Source of the DNA: BM003 sp963783695
Lineage (GTDB): Bacteria; Pseudomonadota; Gammaproteobacteria; Steroidobacterales; BM003
DNA: 64,000 bases
Direction: 5' to 3'
Assembly (NCBI GenBank): GCA_963783695.1
Contig: CAWAOM010000001.1
Location: forward strand, 62,001-126,000
Below the pieces are notes generated by a model. That model saw nothing but the letters and a program-made list of their open reading frames with translations, did no database searches and was not told the origin of the DNA. Numbering within the stretch: position 1 is the first letter of the stretch; the number at the start of each line of letters is the position of its first letter. Below are positions 7,981 to 15,632 of this stretch, piece after piece. Position numbers and translations under genes: made by a program.

Positions 7981-9418
7981 GATCGGATACCTGGTGCAGT
8001 GGGAAATAGACGCGGAAATGCGCTCCCGGAAACTCGCCGGTGACGATCTCCACTTTGCCGCCATGGGCGTGGACGCATTCGCGAACGACGGAGAGTCCGA
8101 TCCCGGTTCCCTTTACGGGCCCTCCCTGAGGTGCTTCGCCCTGATAGAAAGCGTCGAAAACGCGACTTTCGTCGGCGGCACTGATGCCGGGTCCGCAATC
8201 GGCGACTTCCAGCACCACCGAGTCGCCTTCCTGCCGTCCGCGCACGTAAATTCGGCTGTCGCCCGGCGCAAATTTGGCGGCATTCGACATCAGGTTGTCG
8301 GTGACCATTCGCAATTTTTGTCGGTCCGCCGTCAGGCTAAGTTCCTCGAGTCGGTATTTTACTTTGACCCGGCGTGCCGCGAGACTCAATTGGTGTTGCT
8401 GAATCACGCTCAGTACCAGTGGCTTCAGTTCGACGGTGGAGAGTTCGAGCGTCGCGGTCCGCGACTGCCATGCACTGTATGACAACAGGTTCTCGATATC
8501 CTGCTGCAGACGTAAGCCGCTTCCGCGCAGGATTTCGGCGACTTCGCGCTGGCCGTCGCTAAGATCCCCCACGGAGCCATCGATCAGCAGGTCGGTGCCC
8601 TCGCGGATGTTTGCCAGCGGTGTCTTGAGCTCGTGAGACATATGGCGGAGGAAACGGTTACGTTCATGCGCAAGTTCGAGAAGACGTTTGCGCAGCCATT
8701 CGAGTTGTGCGCCGAGAGCCTGAAGGTCAGCCGGGCCCGCGACCTTGATCTCGCGTGACAATGCGCCTTTGCCGAGATCGCGTATCACGCGATCTATCTG
8801 TCGCAGCGGTTTCGCGACGAGAAAAACGAAAAGACCGATGAGTCCCAGGGTGCCGGGCACCAGCGCCGCGGTTTGCCAGGCCAGGGTCTGACGCGCGCGG
8901 CTACTTTCCTCCCGTAGTTTACCGAGTCCCCGCGAAATGTACTGCCGGCTCGATTGCGCCACCGAGTTCGCTGCATCGCGAAGTCGTTCGAAACCCGTAA
9001 GCGCTTCGGTCAGCGCCGCCGATTCCGGCGCCAGCGCGTTCAGTGCACCCTCGATAGCGATACTGTCCGCACGCATGGCTGCAAGCTGCGCCAACGACTC
9101 TTCATCCGGCGTTATGAATTTCAAGCGGCCGAGTTCGGCGAGGAACGCCTTTTGATTGCTTTCGTACAGGCTCAGCAGATCGGGATTGCCCAACACCTGG
9201 TAGAGCCGGGCGCCGCGTTCGAGATCCCGCAGTTGCTCCAGCAATGACTGGCTGAGCCGCGTTGCCTCCACGCCGACGACAACGAGGGTCTCGCTTTCTC
9301 GTGCCAGTTGGTTCATCGCAAACGCAGCACGCACAACGGCGATGATCAGCGGTAGCGCGACCAGCGCGAATCCGAGGATCAGGAGTCCGGTCAGTGTACG
9401 GGGGCGGATGGGTCTCAT
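7973..9418 (-). CDS. glrK: Sensor histidine kinase GlrK (QseE)
   Basis: A 481-residue inner-membrane kinase. It has two transmembrane segments (about residues 10-30 and 165-190) flanking a helical periplasmic domain (EQLRDLERGARLYQVL), then HAMP, a HisKA dimerisation domain with the phosphorylated His in FLRHMSHELKTPLANI, and an HATPase domain (LRMVTDNLMSNAAKF, DCGPGISAADESRVF, GTGIGLSVVRECV). RLYQVLGNP and the HELKTPLA context match GlrK/QseE. It is the first gene of the kinase-lipoprotein-regulator operon. The start at 9418 (MRPIRPRTLTG) precedes the first membrane helix; an ATG at 9484 would add a non-membrane stretch. Signals for this family include envelope stress and amino-sugar status through the sRNA GlmY; no glmY-like gene was recognised here. 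Confidence 0.88.
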   Translation of the reverse strand: MRPIRPRTLTGLLILGFALVALPLIIAVVRAAFAMNQLARESETLVVVGVEATRLSQSLLEQLRDLERGARLYQVLGNPDLLSLYESNQKAFLAELGRLKFITPDEESLAQLAAMRADSIAIEGALNALAPESAALTEALTGFERLRDAANSVAQSSRQYISRGLGKLREESSRARQTLAWQTAALVPGTLGLIGLFVFLVAKPLRQIDRVIRDLGKGALSREIKVAGPADLQALGAQLEWLRKRLLELAHERNRFLRHMSHELKTPLANIREGTDLLIDGSVGDLSDGQREVAEILRGSGLRLQQDIENLLSYSAWQSRTATLELSTVELKPLVLSVIQQHQLSLAARRVKVKYRLEELSLTADRQKLRMVTDNLMSNAAKFAPGDSRIYVRGRQEGDSVVLEVADCGPGISAADESRVFDAFYQGEAPQGGPVKGTGIGLSVVRECVHAHGGKVEIVTGEFPGAHFRVYFPLHQVSDHA

Positions 9419-9995
9419 AGGATCGTATTCAGGACCTGGTTGCCTGGCGCAGACAGCGGCTGCGGGAAAGGCCGACGACGGCATGCAATCCCCGTTACGG
9501 AGCGCGCATTCCGCATGAGGTTAAATAATATAAATGCTCTATAACTCACTGAAATAAATATTTATTTATATCCCGTGCGCGCCTCAGATTTTATTCGTCT
9601 GGAGACCGGGACGCTCGGCATTGTGTCTCATTTTGCATAATGGATCGGTGAAATCTCGGGATCGGGGCTGAAATCGACCGGCCCGGATAGGTCGCATTGT
9701 GGTCCCGGGCCGCAAAATTATCGCACTTTCATGGTTGGCCATGGTGGTACAAATCGCGCCGCCCGGCACAATGGTTTTTTCGCAGACTGGTATGGGCTGC
9801 GCAGCGCGGCTGGCGCATGCCCGGACCGCCGTCGATTGCGTGTGATCGCCGGGTCGTGTGGCTGGCGGCGCCGGATGCCGCCGGGACGTGGCGGTCGGTG
9901 TCCGCCGTGCGACTGGTGGGTTTCGCGAATGTAGCGTGCTCCGGCCTGGTCCGTTCGCATCGTATCAGCCGGGTGGCGGCGGGCCATAGAGGCCT
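9419..9995. other. Intergenic region with AT-rich palindrome upstream of the glrK operon
   Basis: This is 577 bases without a gene I can support. An AT-rich patch at 9521-9573 stands out from the GC-rich surroundings and contains a perfect 16-base palindrome, AAATAAATATTTATTT, at 9552-9567, about 135 bases upstream of the glrK start. It is a good place for that operon's promoter or an operator. From about 9600 to 9995 several overlapping open frames exist in both strands, but their arginine- and proline-rich composition is what GC-rich non-coding DNA gives, and no ribosome site precedes them. No sigma-54 promoter with correct spacing was found. Confidence 0.5.
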
Positions 9996-10439
9996 TCAGA
10001 GGGCCACTGCGTTGCGGTTGCGACGCCAGGCGAGCGCTGCACCGGCGGCGCTGCCGATAATGTTAGCGGCGAGATCGGTGAGCGATGCGTAGCGCCCGGG
10101 CACACGCATCTGATGTAATTCGTCGAAGGCACCGAAGATCGATGACAACAGAAATGCCGTCAACAATGCGGTCAGCGGTGTCCAGCCATGGCCGTTGAGC
10201 GCGCGGAACCAGAGCCAGCCGAGCAGGCCGTAGGCGGGCAAGTGCAGTGCGTTTTGCAGCGCCGGTGGCACCCACGCAATCGCCGAAGGCGGCGCGGCGG
10301 TGCTGTCGACGTCACCGGGCAGCGACGATAACGCATATAGCAGCATCATCCAGGCGAATACCGGGGCAAACCTGCGCACGACAGCCACCGTCGCTGCCTG
10401 CCTCAAGGTGTCTCCCTGGCCTGGAGTTTTCTCTCCCAT
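9996..10439 (-). CDS. VanZ-like small membrane protein
   Basis: A 147-residue protein with four predicted membrane helices and the VanZ-family signature near its C-terminus: SSIFGAFDELHQMRVPGRYA followed by SLTDLAANIIGSAAGA. VanZ-like proteins are widespread integral membrane proteins; the namesake confers slight teicoplanin resistance, but the molecular function is unknown, and chromosomal copies in proteobacteria often sit near polysaccharide genes. The reading frame overlaps the 3' end of galE by 37 bases if the ATG at 10439 is used; a GTG at 10388 would remove the overlap and still keep all membrane helices. Translational coupling with galE is likely. Confidence 0.8.
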   Translation of the reverse strand: MGEKTPGQGDTLRQAATVAVVRRFAPVFAWMMLLYALSSLPGDVDSTAAPPSAIAWVPPALQNALHLPAYGLLGWLWFRALNGHGWTPLTALLTAFLLSSIFGAFDELHQMRVPGRYASLTDLAANIIGSAAGAALAWRRNRNAVAL

Positions 10440-11401
10440 TCGAGCGACGTTGTCACGATGGTGTCGAGATCGTCGTAGCGCGGAGTCCAGCCGAGTTTAT
10501 CGCGGACCCGATCGGCACGGGCGATCAGCATTGGCGGATCGCCGGCCCGTCGCGGTTTTTCCTCAATGGGAAAATTCTCGCCGCTGATTCGCCGGACTGC
10601 CTCCAGGACCTCGCGCACACTGAAGCCGTGCCCGTAGCCACAGTTCAGCACCGCGCTTTCACCATTTGCGCGTAAATAGGCGAGTGCATCGATGTGCGCT
10701 TTGGCAAGATCCGCGACGTGGATGTAGTCGCGTACTCCGGTACCGTCCGGCGTTGCATAGTCGGTGCCGAAAATCGAGATTGAAGGCCGTTTTCCGACCG
10801 CGGTCTCGGCCGCCACCTTGATCAGCAATGTCGCCTTCTCGGTAGACTGGCCGATCCGGCCGGCCGGATCGGATCCCGCAACGTTGAAATAGCGCAGGCT
10901 CACATAGCGCAGCGGACTGGCGGCAGCGAGATCACGCAGCATCCATTCCGACATCAGCTTGCTGGTGCCGTAGGGATTGATCGGAGCAAGTGGCGAGTGT
11001 TCATCGCACACGCCATCCGGGGCTTCGCCATAGACGGCAGCGGTAGAGGAGAAAACAAAGTGGCTTACGCCAGCCTCATCGCAGCATTGCAACAGGTTGC
11101 GAGTAGCAACAGTGTTGTTGTCATAGTAGAGCAGCGGTTTGGCTACCGATTCCGGGACGATGGTTTTGGCGGCGAAATGCATCACCGTGTCGACATCGTG
11201 TTCGCGCAGGAGGTTGCTGACTATTTCCCTGTCTCCGGTATCGCCGACCACGAGATCGCCGAATAGCACCGATTCGGCGAAACCGGTCGACAGATTGTCC
11301 AGTGTCACGACGCGCTCGCCAGCCTCTCCGAGCATCGCGACGACATGACTGCCGATGTAGCCGGCTCCGCCGGTCACCAGGATGGATTTTTTCTGTGCCA
11401 C
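10403..11401 (-). CDS. galE: UDP-glucose 4-epimerase
   Basis: A 332-residue NAD-dependent short-chain dehydrogenase/epimerase interconverting UDP-glucose and UDP-galactose (or the N-acetyl forms). The N-terminal NAD motif is VTGGAGYIGSHVVAML; the catalytic Tyr-x3-Lys lies in NPYGTSKLMSEWML, preceded by FSSTAAVYGE; GVRDYIHVADLAKAH and NCGYGHGFSVREVLEA are typical of GalE. The start codon is a GTG at 11401 with AAGGAG seven bases before it. It is co-directional and overlapping with the VanZ-like gene. With the exosortase locus nearby, a role in supplying nucleotide sugars for exopolysaccharide is reasonable but not shown. Confidence 0.94.
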   Translation of the reverse strand: MAQKKSILVTGGAGYIGSHVVAMLGEAGERVVTLDNLSTGFAESVLFGDLVVGDTGDREIVSNLLREHDVDTVMHFAAKTIVPESVAKPLLYYDNNTVATRNLLQCCDEAGVSHFVFSSTAAVYGEAPDGVCDEHSPLAPINPYGTSKLMSEWMLRDLAAASPLRYVSLRYFNVAGSDPAGRIGQSTEKATLLIKVAAETAVGKRPSISIFGTDYATPDGTGVRDYIHVADLAKAHIDALAYLRANGESAVLNCGYGHGFSVREVLEAVRRISGENFPIEEKPRRAGDPPMLIARADRVRDKLGWTPRYDDLDTIVTTSLEWERKLQARETP

Positions 11402-11626
11402 TCGGAATCTCCTTGAATCCGCCTAATCGGTTTGTTTTCAGCCGTCTAGTCTACCAAGCCGCATGGAGAAAACCGGTGAAACAGGTCGCATTGCCAAACG
11501 TGCCGGTCCATGTGTCTGTGTCTGGCGACGATTTGATCGCCCGGGCGCCAGCCTGTACTAACTACGGACAGATATTTCGGGCTGCATGGACAAGTTCGGG
11601 GCGGGTGTGTCAGCCGCAACGGAAGC

Positions 11627-14257
11627 ATGAATATGGGTGCAAGGGCAGACTGCAAGCGCCGCTATCGGCAGCGGGAATCCGCGGCCGCGGCGCCGTTGCG
11701 GGTCAGCGCGATGTCTCTGATCGTTGGCCTGGCGGCCGCATTCCTGGTCAGCGGTTGCGGCGGTGGTTCCGGCGGCAGTTCGACGCAAAGCGCTACGGCC
11801 GGGCCTGTCTTGCCGGGTATCAGCGTGTCCGACTCGAGCCGCGCGGAAGGCGATACGGGTACCGCGGGCATGGTCTTCGCGCTCAGTCTTTCACGGGCAT
11901 CCGCGGAGTCAGTGACGGTTGCTTACGCGACAGCCGGCGAGTCGGCGACCGCGGGTGACGACTTTTCTTCGGTTTCCGGGATCCTGGGTTTCGCTGCTGG
12001 AGAGACCACTGCCGAGGTCACCGTTCAGGTATTCGGTGATGCAGATGTGGAAGCAGACGAGTCGCTGGGACTGGTGTTGTCGAATCCGCAAAATGCAGTG
12101 ATCGCACGAGGGCGGGCGCATGGTCTCATCATTAATGATGATGTGCCGTCTGCGGTGGCGATCGGGCTCGATGCCCGGCCAGCCAACAAGACCTGCATCG
12201 CGCCGGAACGCGGCGTGGCAGCCAATGCTTTGAGCGTCACGTTGGCTTTCCCGCAACTCGCCGCGTTGCATCAGCCAACCAAAATACTAACCACGCCGGG
12301 TGATGACAGTCGTTGGTTTGCACTGGAAAAGAGCGGCCGCATTCGCGTGTTCGAAAACGACAGCGCGGTCGCAAGTCATCGCCTCTGGCTCGACATCAGC
12401 CAGAAAGTCAACGCCCTATCCGAGGGTGGACTGCTCGGTATGGCATTCCACCCGCAATGGCCTCTGGTACCGGAGATCTATTTGGCCTACACCGGCGACC
12501 CGGGTGGGCCCATGATCTCCTACGTGTCGCGATTTATCGTCGACGACGACGGAAGCTCCCCGGTCGACTGGGACGAGCAGGTGCTGCTGACCGTCAACCA
12601 GGACTTTAATAACCACAATGGCGGTGACCTCGCATTCGGCCCCGACGGTAACCTGTATTTTGGTGTCGGCGACGGAGGCAGTGCCAACGATCCGAACGAG
12701 CGCGCGCAGGACACGACCCGCCTTCTTGGTTCGTTCCTGCGAATCGACGTGCTGGACGTCGGATGGCCTGTTCCGGGATACCTGATCCCCGCGGACAACC
12801 CTTTTTCCGGTAACCCGAAATGCGGCCCCGATGGCAATGGCCTCGACTGTCCCGAGATCTATGCATGGGGATTTCGAAATCCATGGCGATTCAGTTTTGA
12901 TTTGCCAACCGGGGATTTGTGGGCTGGCGATGTCGGCCAGAATAGCTGGGAAGAGGTCAACATGGTCAACGTCGGCGGCAACCATGGCTGGGACTGCCGC
13001 GAAGGCGCGCATGATTTTGAGCCGGCCAATTGCCCTGCTGCGGTGTTGGTCGAGCCGGTGGCAGAGTATAGCCACGATCTCGGAAACTCGATTACCGGTG
13101 GTGTGGTTTATCGGGGCAGTGCTATCAGTGGCCTTGGTGGCCGTTACGTATTCGGTGATTTTGGTTCCGGACGGATTTTCGCCCTGGACGATGACGGGCA
13201 GGGCGGCTTTATTCGAGAAGAGTTGCTCGATACCCCCTACAACATTGTTTCGTTTGCGCTGGATCAGAGCGGTGAGATCTTGATTCTCGATTTTGGCGGC
13301 GAGATTCTGCAACTTACCGTGGCTGCAGCCGGCGAATCCGACGACGTTGCGGAGTTGCTCTCCGCAACGGGCTGTGCCGACCCCGCTGATCCCTGGCAGC
13401 CGGTCGAGGGGCAGATTGGTTACGACGTGAATGCCGCGTTCTGGTCTGACGGGGCATCCAAGCGCCGCTATCTGGCAATTCCGGATGGTGCAACGATTGA
13501 CGTCGATGCGCGCGGTGATTGGCAGTTGCCGCGGGGCTCCGTTGTAACCAAGCACTTCGAGCTTGACGGGCGACCGGTTGAGACACGTTTGTTCATGCGT
13601 CATCCCGATGGCAACTGGGCCGGTTACAGTTATGAGTGGAATGATTCCGGCACCGATGCAACGCGGGTCCGCGGGGGGAAACAAAAGGATATCGACGGTC
13701 AGGTCTGGGTCTATCCGGGCGAGGCGCAATGCATGGAGTGTCATACCAGTGCTGCCGGTTTTACTCTTGGTCTCGAGCATGTACAGCAAAACCGTAACGT
13801 TGTTTACCGCGCAAGCGGCCGGATCGGGAATCAGATCGCCACGCTCGATCACATAGGCATGTTTAGCGCATCACAAGCATTGGCCATAACGGCGATGCCC
13901 GGACTGACCGATCCGGCGGACACCGGCGCACCCACTCAGGACCGGGCGCGAGCGTACCTGCACACTAACTGTAGCCAGTGCCATCGTGAATCGGGCCCGA
14001 CTCCTTCGGGAATGGATTTGCGGTTTGATCGGCCGCTCGCGCAGACCCAGACCTGCGATGTTGTTCCCGAGGACGGAAGTCTCGGAATCGCCGATGCCCG
14101 GATTATCGCGCCAGGGGCTCCCGCACGTTCGGTACTGCGCGCGAGGATGGGCCGTCGCGATATCGATGGAATGCCGCCGCCTGGGTCCACAGTCGTCGAT
14201 ATCGAAGGTGTGGATCTGATCAGCAACTGGATCGAATCGCTGCGCGATTGTCGCTGA
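11627..14257 (+). CDS. Lipoprotein: Calx-beta + glucose/sorbosone dehydrogenase-like beta-propeller + diheme cytochrome domain
   Basis: An 876-residue three-part exported protein. A signal peptide with lipobox VSGC (Cys44) is followed by a Gly/Ser linker; residues about 65-165 are a Calx-beta repeat (VTVAYATAGESATAGDDFSS, VEADESLGLVLSNP). Residues about 200-565 are a quinoprotein glucose/sorbosone dehydrogenase-type beta-propeller (EGGLLGMAFHPQWP, NHNGGDLAFGPDGNLYFGVG, YAWGFRNPWRFSFD). Residues about 580-876 match the diheme cytochrome domain typified by SO2930/HNE_0200 (TIGR03806), with haem sites CMECH at 702-706 and CSQCH at 782-786. The layout suggests periplasmic oxidation of a sugar or alcohol with electrons passed to the attached haems; the substrate is unknown. 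GGAAG precedes the ATG at 11627; an ATG at 11711 also keeps the lipobox. Confidence 0.85.
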   Translation: MNMGARADCKRRYRQRESAAAAPLRVSAMSLIVGLAAAFLVSGCGGGSGGSSTQSATAGPVLPGISVSDSSRAEGDTGTAGMVFALSLSRASAESVTVAYATAGESATAGDDFSSVSGILGFAAGETTAEVTVQVFGDADVEADESLGLVLSNPQNAVIARGRAHGLIINDDVPSAVAIGLDARPANKTCIAPERGVAANALSVTLAFPQLAALHQPTKILTTPGDDSRWFALEKSGRIRVFENDSAVASHRLWLDISQKVNALSEGGLLGMAFHPQWPLVPEIYLAYTGDPGGPMISYVSRFIVDDDGSSPVDWDEQVLLTVNQDFNNHNGGDLAFGPDGNLYFGVGDGGSANDPNERAQDTTRLLGSFLRIDVLDVGWPVPGYLIPADNPFSGNPKCGPDGNGLDCPEIYAWGFRNPWRFSFDLPTGDLWAGDVGQNSWEEVNMVNVGGNHGWDCREGAHDFEPANCPAAVLVEPVAEYSHDLGNSITGGVVYRGSAISGLGGRYVFGDFGSGRIFALDDDGQGGFIREELLDTPYNIVSFALDQSGEILILDFGGEILQLTVAAAGESDDVAELLSATGCADPADPWQPVEGQIGYDVNAAFWSDGASKRRYLAIPDGATIDVDARGDWQLPRGSVVTKHFELDGRPVETRLFMRHPDGNWAGYSYEWNDSGTDATRVRGGKQKDIDGQVWVYPGEAQCMECHTSAAGFTLGLEHVQQNRNVVYRASGRIGNQIATLDHIGMFSASQALAITAMPGLTDPADTGAPTQDRARAYLHTNCSQCHRESGPTPSGMDLRFDRPLAQTQTCDVVPEDGSLGIADARIIAPGAPARSVLRARMGRRDIDGMPPPGSTVVDIEGVDLISNWIESLRDCR

Positions 14258-14417
14258 CCGCAAAGTACGCAAGGGCGAAGCAGTTTGTCATGGCGGCCGA
14301 TGTCTGTTGGCGCCACTGACAAGGCCTCGACTTTTGTTCTTGTAACCGGGGCAATCGTTGAGGACTGTTCTGCGGTTCGGCCACGCTGAGGCGGGCGTTG
14401 TGCTACCGTCCGCGACC

Positions 14418-15410
14418 ATGAAAGACCATGCAACGCCCCGTCCCTACGACGGACTGAGTCCGGAAGTCATGATTGCCGCGGTGGAAGCGGCGGGGTTTCG
14501 ATGCGACGGTCGCGAGCTGGCGCTTAATTCGTACGAGAACCGGGTCTATCAGATTGGCATCGAAGAGGAAGTGCCAATCGTTGCCAAATTCTATCGCCCC
14601 GGTCGCTGGAGCGACGAACAGATCCACGAAGAACACGTTTTCGCGTGGGAGCTTGCAGAGCAGGAGATTCCGATCGTGCCGCCGATACGGATCGACGGAC
14701 AGACTCTGCTTCGTCACCAGGGGTTTCGATATTCAATCTACCAGCGCCGCGGTGGCCGCTGGCCCGATCTCGAGAATGCGGATGTCCGCCTTTGGCTTGG
14801 CCGTTTTCTCGGCCGGATACACCGCGTCGGCAGCGCCCGCCAGTTCGCTGCGCGTCCGCTGCTGACGGTCGAGGAGTTCGGTTGGCAGGCACGCAGGTAT
14901 TTGCTCGAAAATGACTGGTTGCCCGGACATATCCTTAAACCCTACGAGAGTCTCAGCCGCGACATACTGGAGCGAATCGAAGAGGTGCTGGGAGAGGTCG
15001 GCGAACTGGAATTGCTCCGGCTGCATGGCGATTGTCATCCCGGCAACATATTGTGGACCGATGATGGTCCGCATTTCGTTGACCTCGATGACACCCGGAT
15101 GGGGCCCGCGATTCAGGATCTGTGGATGTTGCTTTCGGGCGAACGCCATGAGATGGCGGCGCAACTGGCGGATATCCTGTGCGGTTACAGTGAATTCAAC
15201 GAGTTCGATTTTCGCGAGCTGAGGCTTCTGGAAGTCCTTCGCACCCTGAGAATCATGCACTATGAAGCTTGGATTGCGCGGCGCTGGCCAGACCCGGCGT
15301 TTCCGCGCGCATTTCCCTGGTTTGAGGAAAATCGCCACTGGGAGGAGCATCTGCTGACCCTGAAAGAGCAGGTGGCGCTAATCGATGAAATGCCACTGCA
15401 GGTTGATTGA
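14418..15410 (+). CDS. srkA: Stress-response Ser/Thr kinase SrkA (YihE/RdoA)
   Basis: A 330-residue cytosolic kinase of the APH/choline-kinase fold. Diagnostic stretches match Escherichia coli SrkA: LNSYENRVYQIGIEEE, VAKFYRPGRWSDEQIHEEH, LRLHGDCHPGNILW (catalytic loop Asp), FVDLDDTRMGPAIQDLWMLL (metal-binding Asp) and RWPDPAFPRAFPWF. SrkA protects against stress-induced programmed death and responds to the Cpx envelope system in E. coli, where it lies next to dsbA; no dsbA is adjacent here. The ATG at 14418 aligns with the family's start; an upstream in-frame ATG at 14358 is disfavoured. The 160 bases before it carry no clear terminator for the preceding gene. Confidence 0.95.
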   Translation: MKDHATPRPYDGLSPEVMIAAVEAAGFRCDGRELALNSYENRVYQIGIEEEVPIVAKFYRPGRWSDEQIHEEHVFAWELAEQEIPIVPPIRIDGQTLLRHQGFRYSIYQRRGGRWPDLENADVRLWLGRFLGRIHRVGSARQFAARPLLTVEEFGWQARRYLLENDWLPGHILKPYESLSRDILERIEEVLGEVGELELLRLHGDCHPGNILWTDDGPHFVDLDDTRMGPAIQDLWMLLSGERHEMAAQLADILCGYSEFNEFDFRELRLLEVLRTLRIMHYEAWIARRWPDPAFPRAFPWFEENRHWEEHLLTLKEQVALIDEMPLQVD

Positions 15411-15632
15411 TTCGCGCGGGCTCTGGCCTGTCCTGGTCTGTGTGCGGGCGCGCTGGCAGACGATAGCGATGCCGCAGGTCCGGATCCCTGAGAGTTAGGG
15501 CCTCAGGCTTGGCAGCAGCGATGCGGTGACAAAGTTAACTCGAGTGCATTAAGTGAAATAGATAAAGGAAATTCAATCGTTTGCATGTCATATGCTTGAT
15601 TGTGCAACAAATAGCAGATACTTTGAGCGGAC
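15411..15632. other. Intergenic region upstream of the first PKD-metalloprotease
   Basis: The 222 bases between srkA and the PKD-metalloprotease gene go from GC-rich to AT-rich near 15540. CTGAG (15489-15493) and CTCAG (15502-15506) can form a small hairpin. AGTTAACTCGAGTGCATTAA lies around 15533-15552. TTTGCAT and ATGCTTG at 15581-15597 resemble the -12 part of a sigma-54 promoter, but no GG lies ten bases before the GC, so a sigma-54 site is not called. Confidence 0.35.

Noticed and set aside
9697..10092. Open frames in the glrK-VanZ intergenic region
   Set aside because: Arg/Pro-rich, no ribosome site, no domain; overlapping frames on both strands are equally long.
12416..13852. Long open frame on the minus strand opposite the sugar-dehydrogenase/cytochrome gene
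   Set aside because: It is an antisense shadow of a well-supported gene with strong domain matches; its own translation has no recognisable domain or ribosome site.
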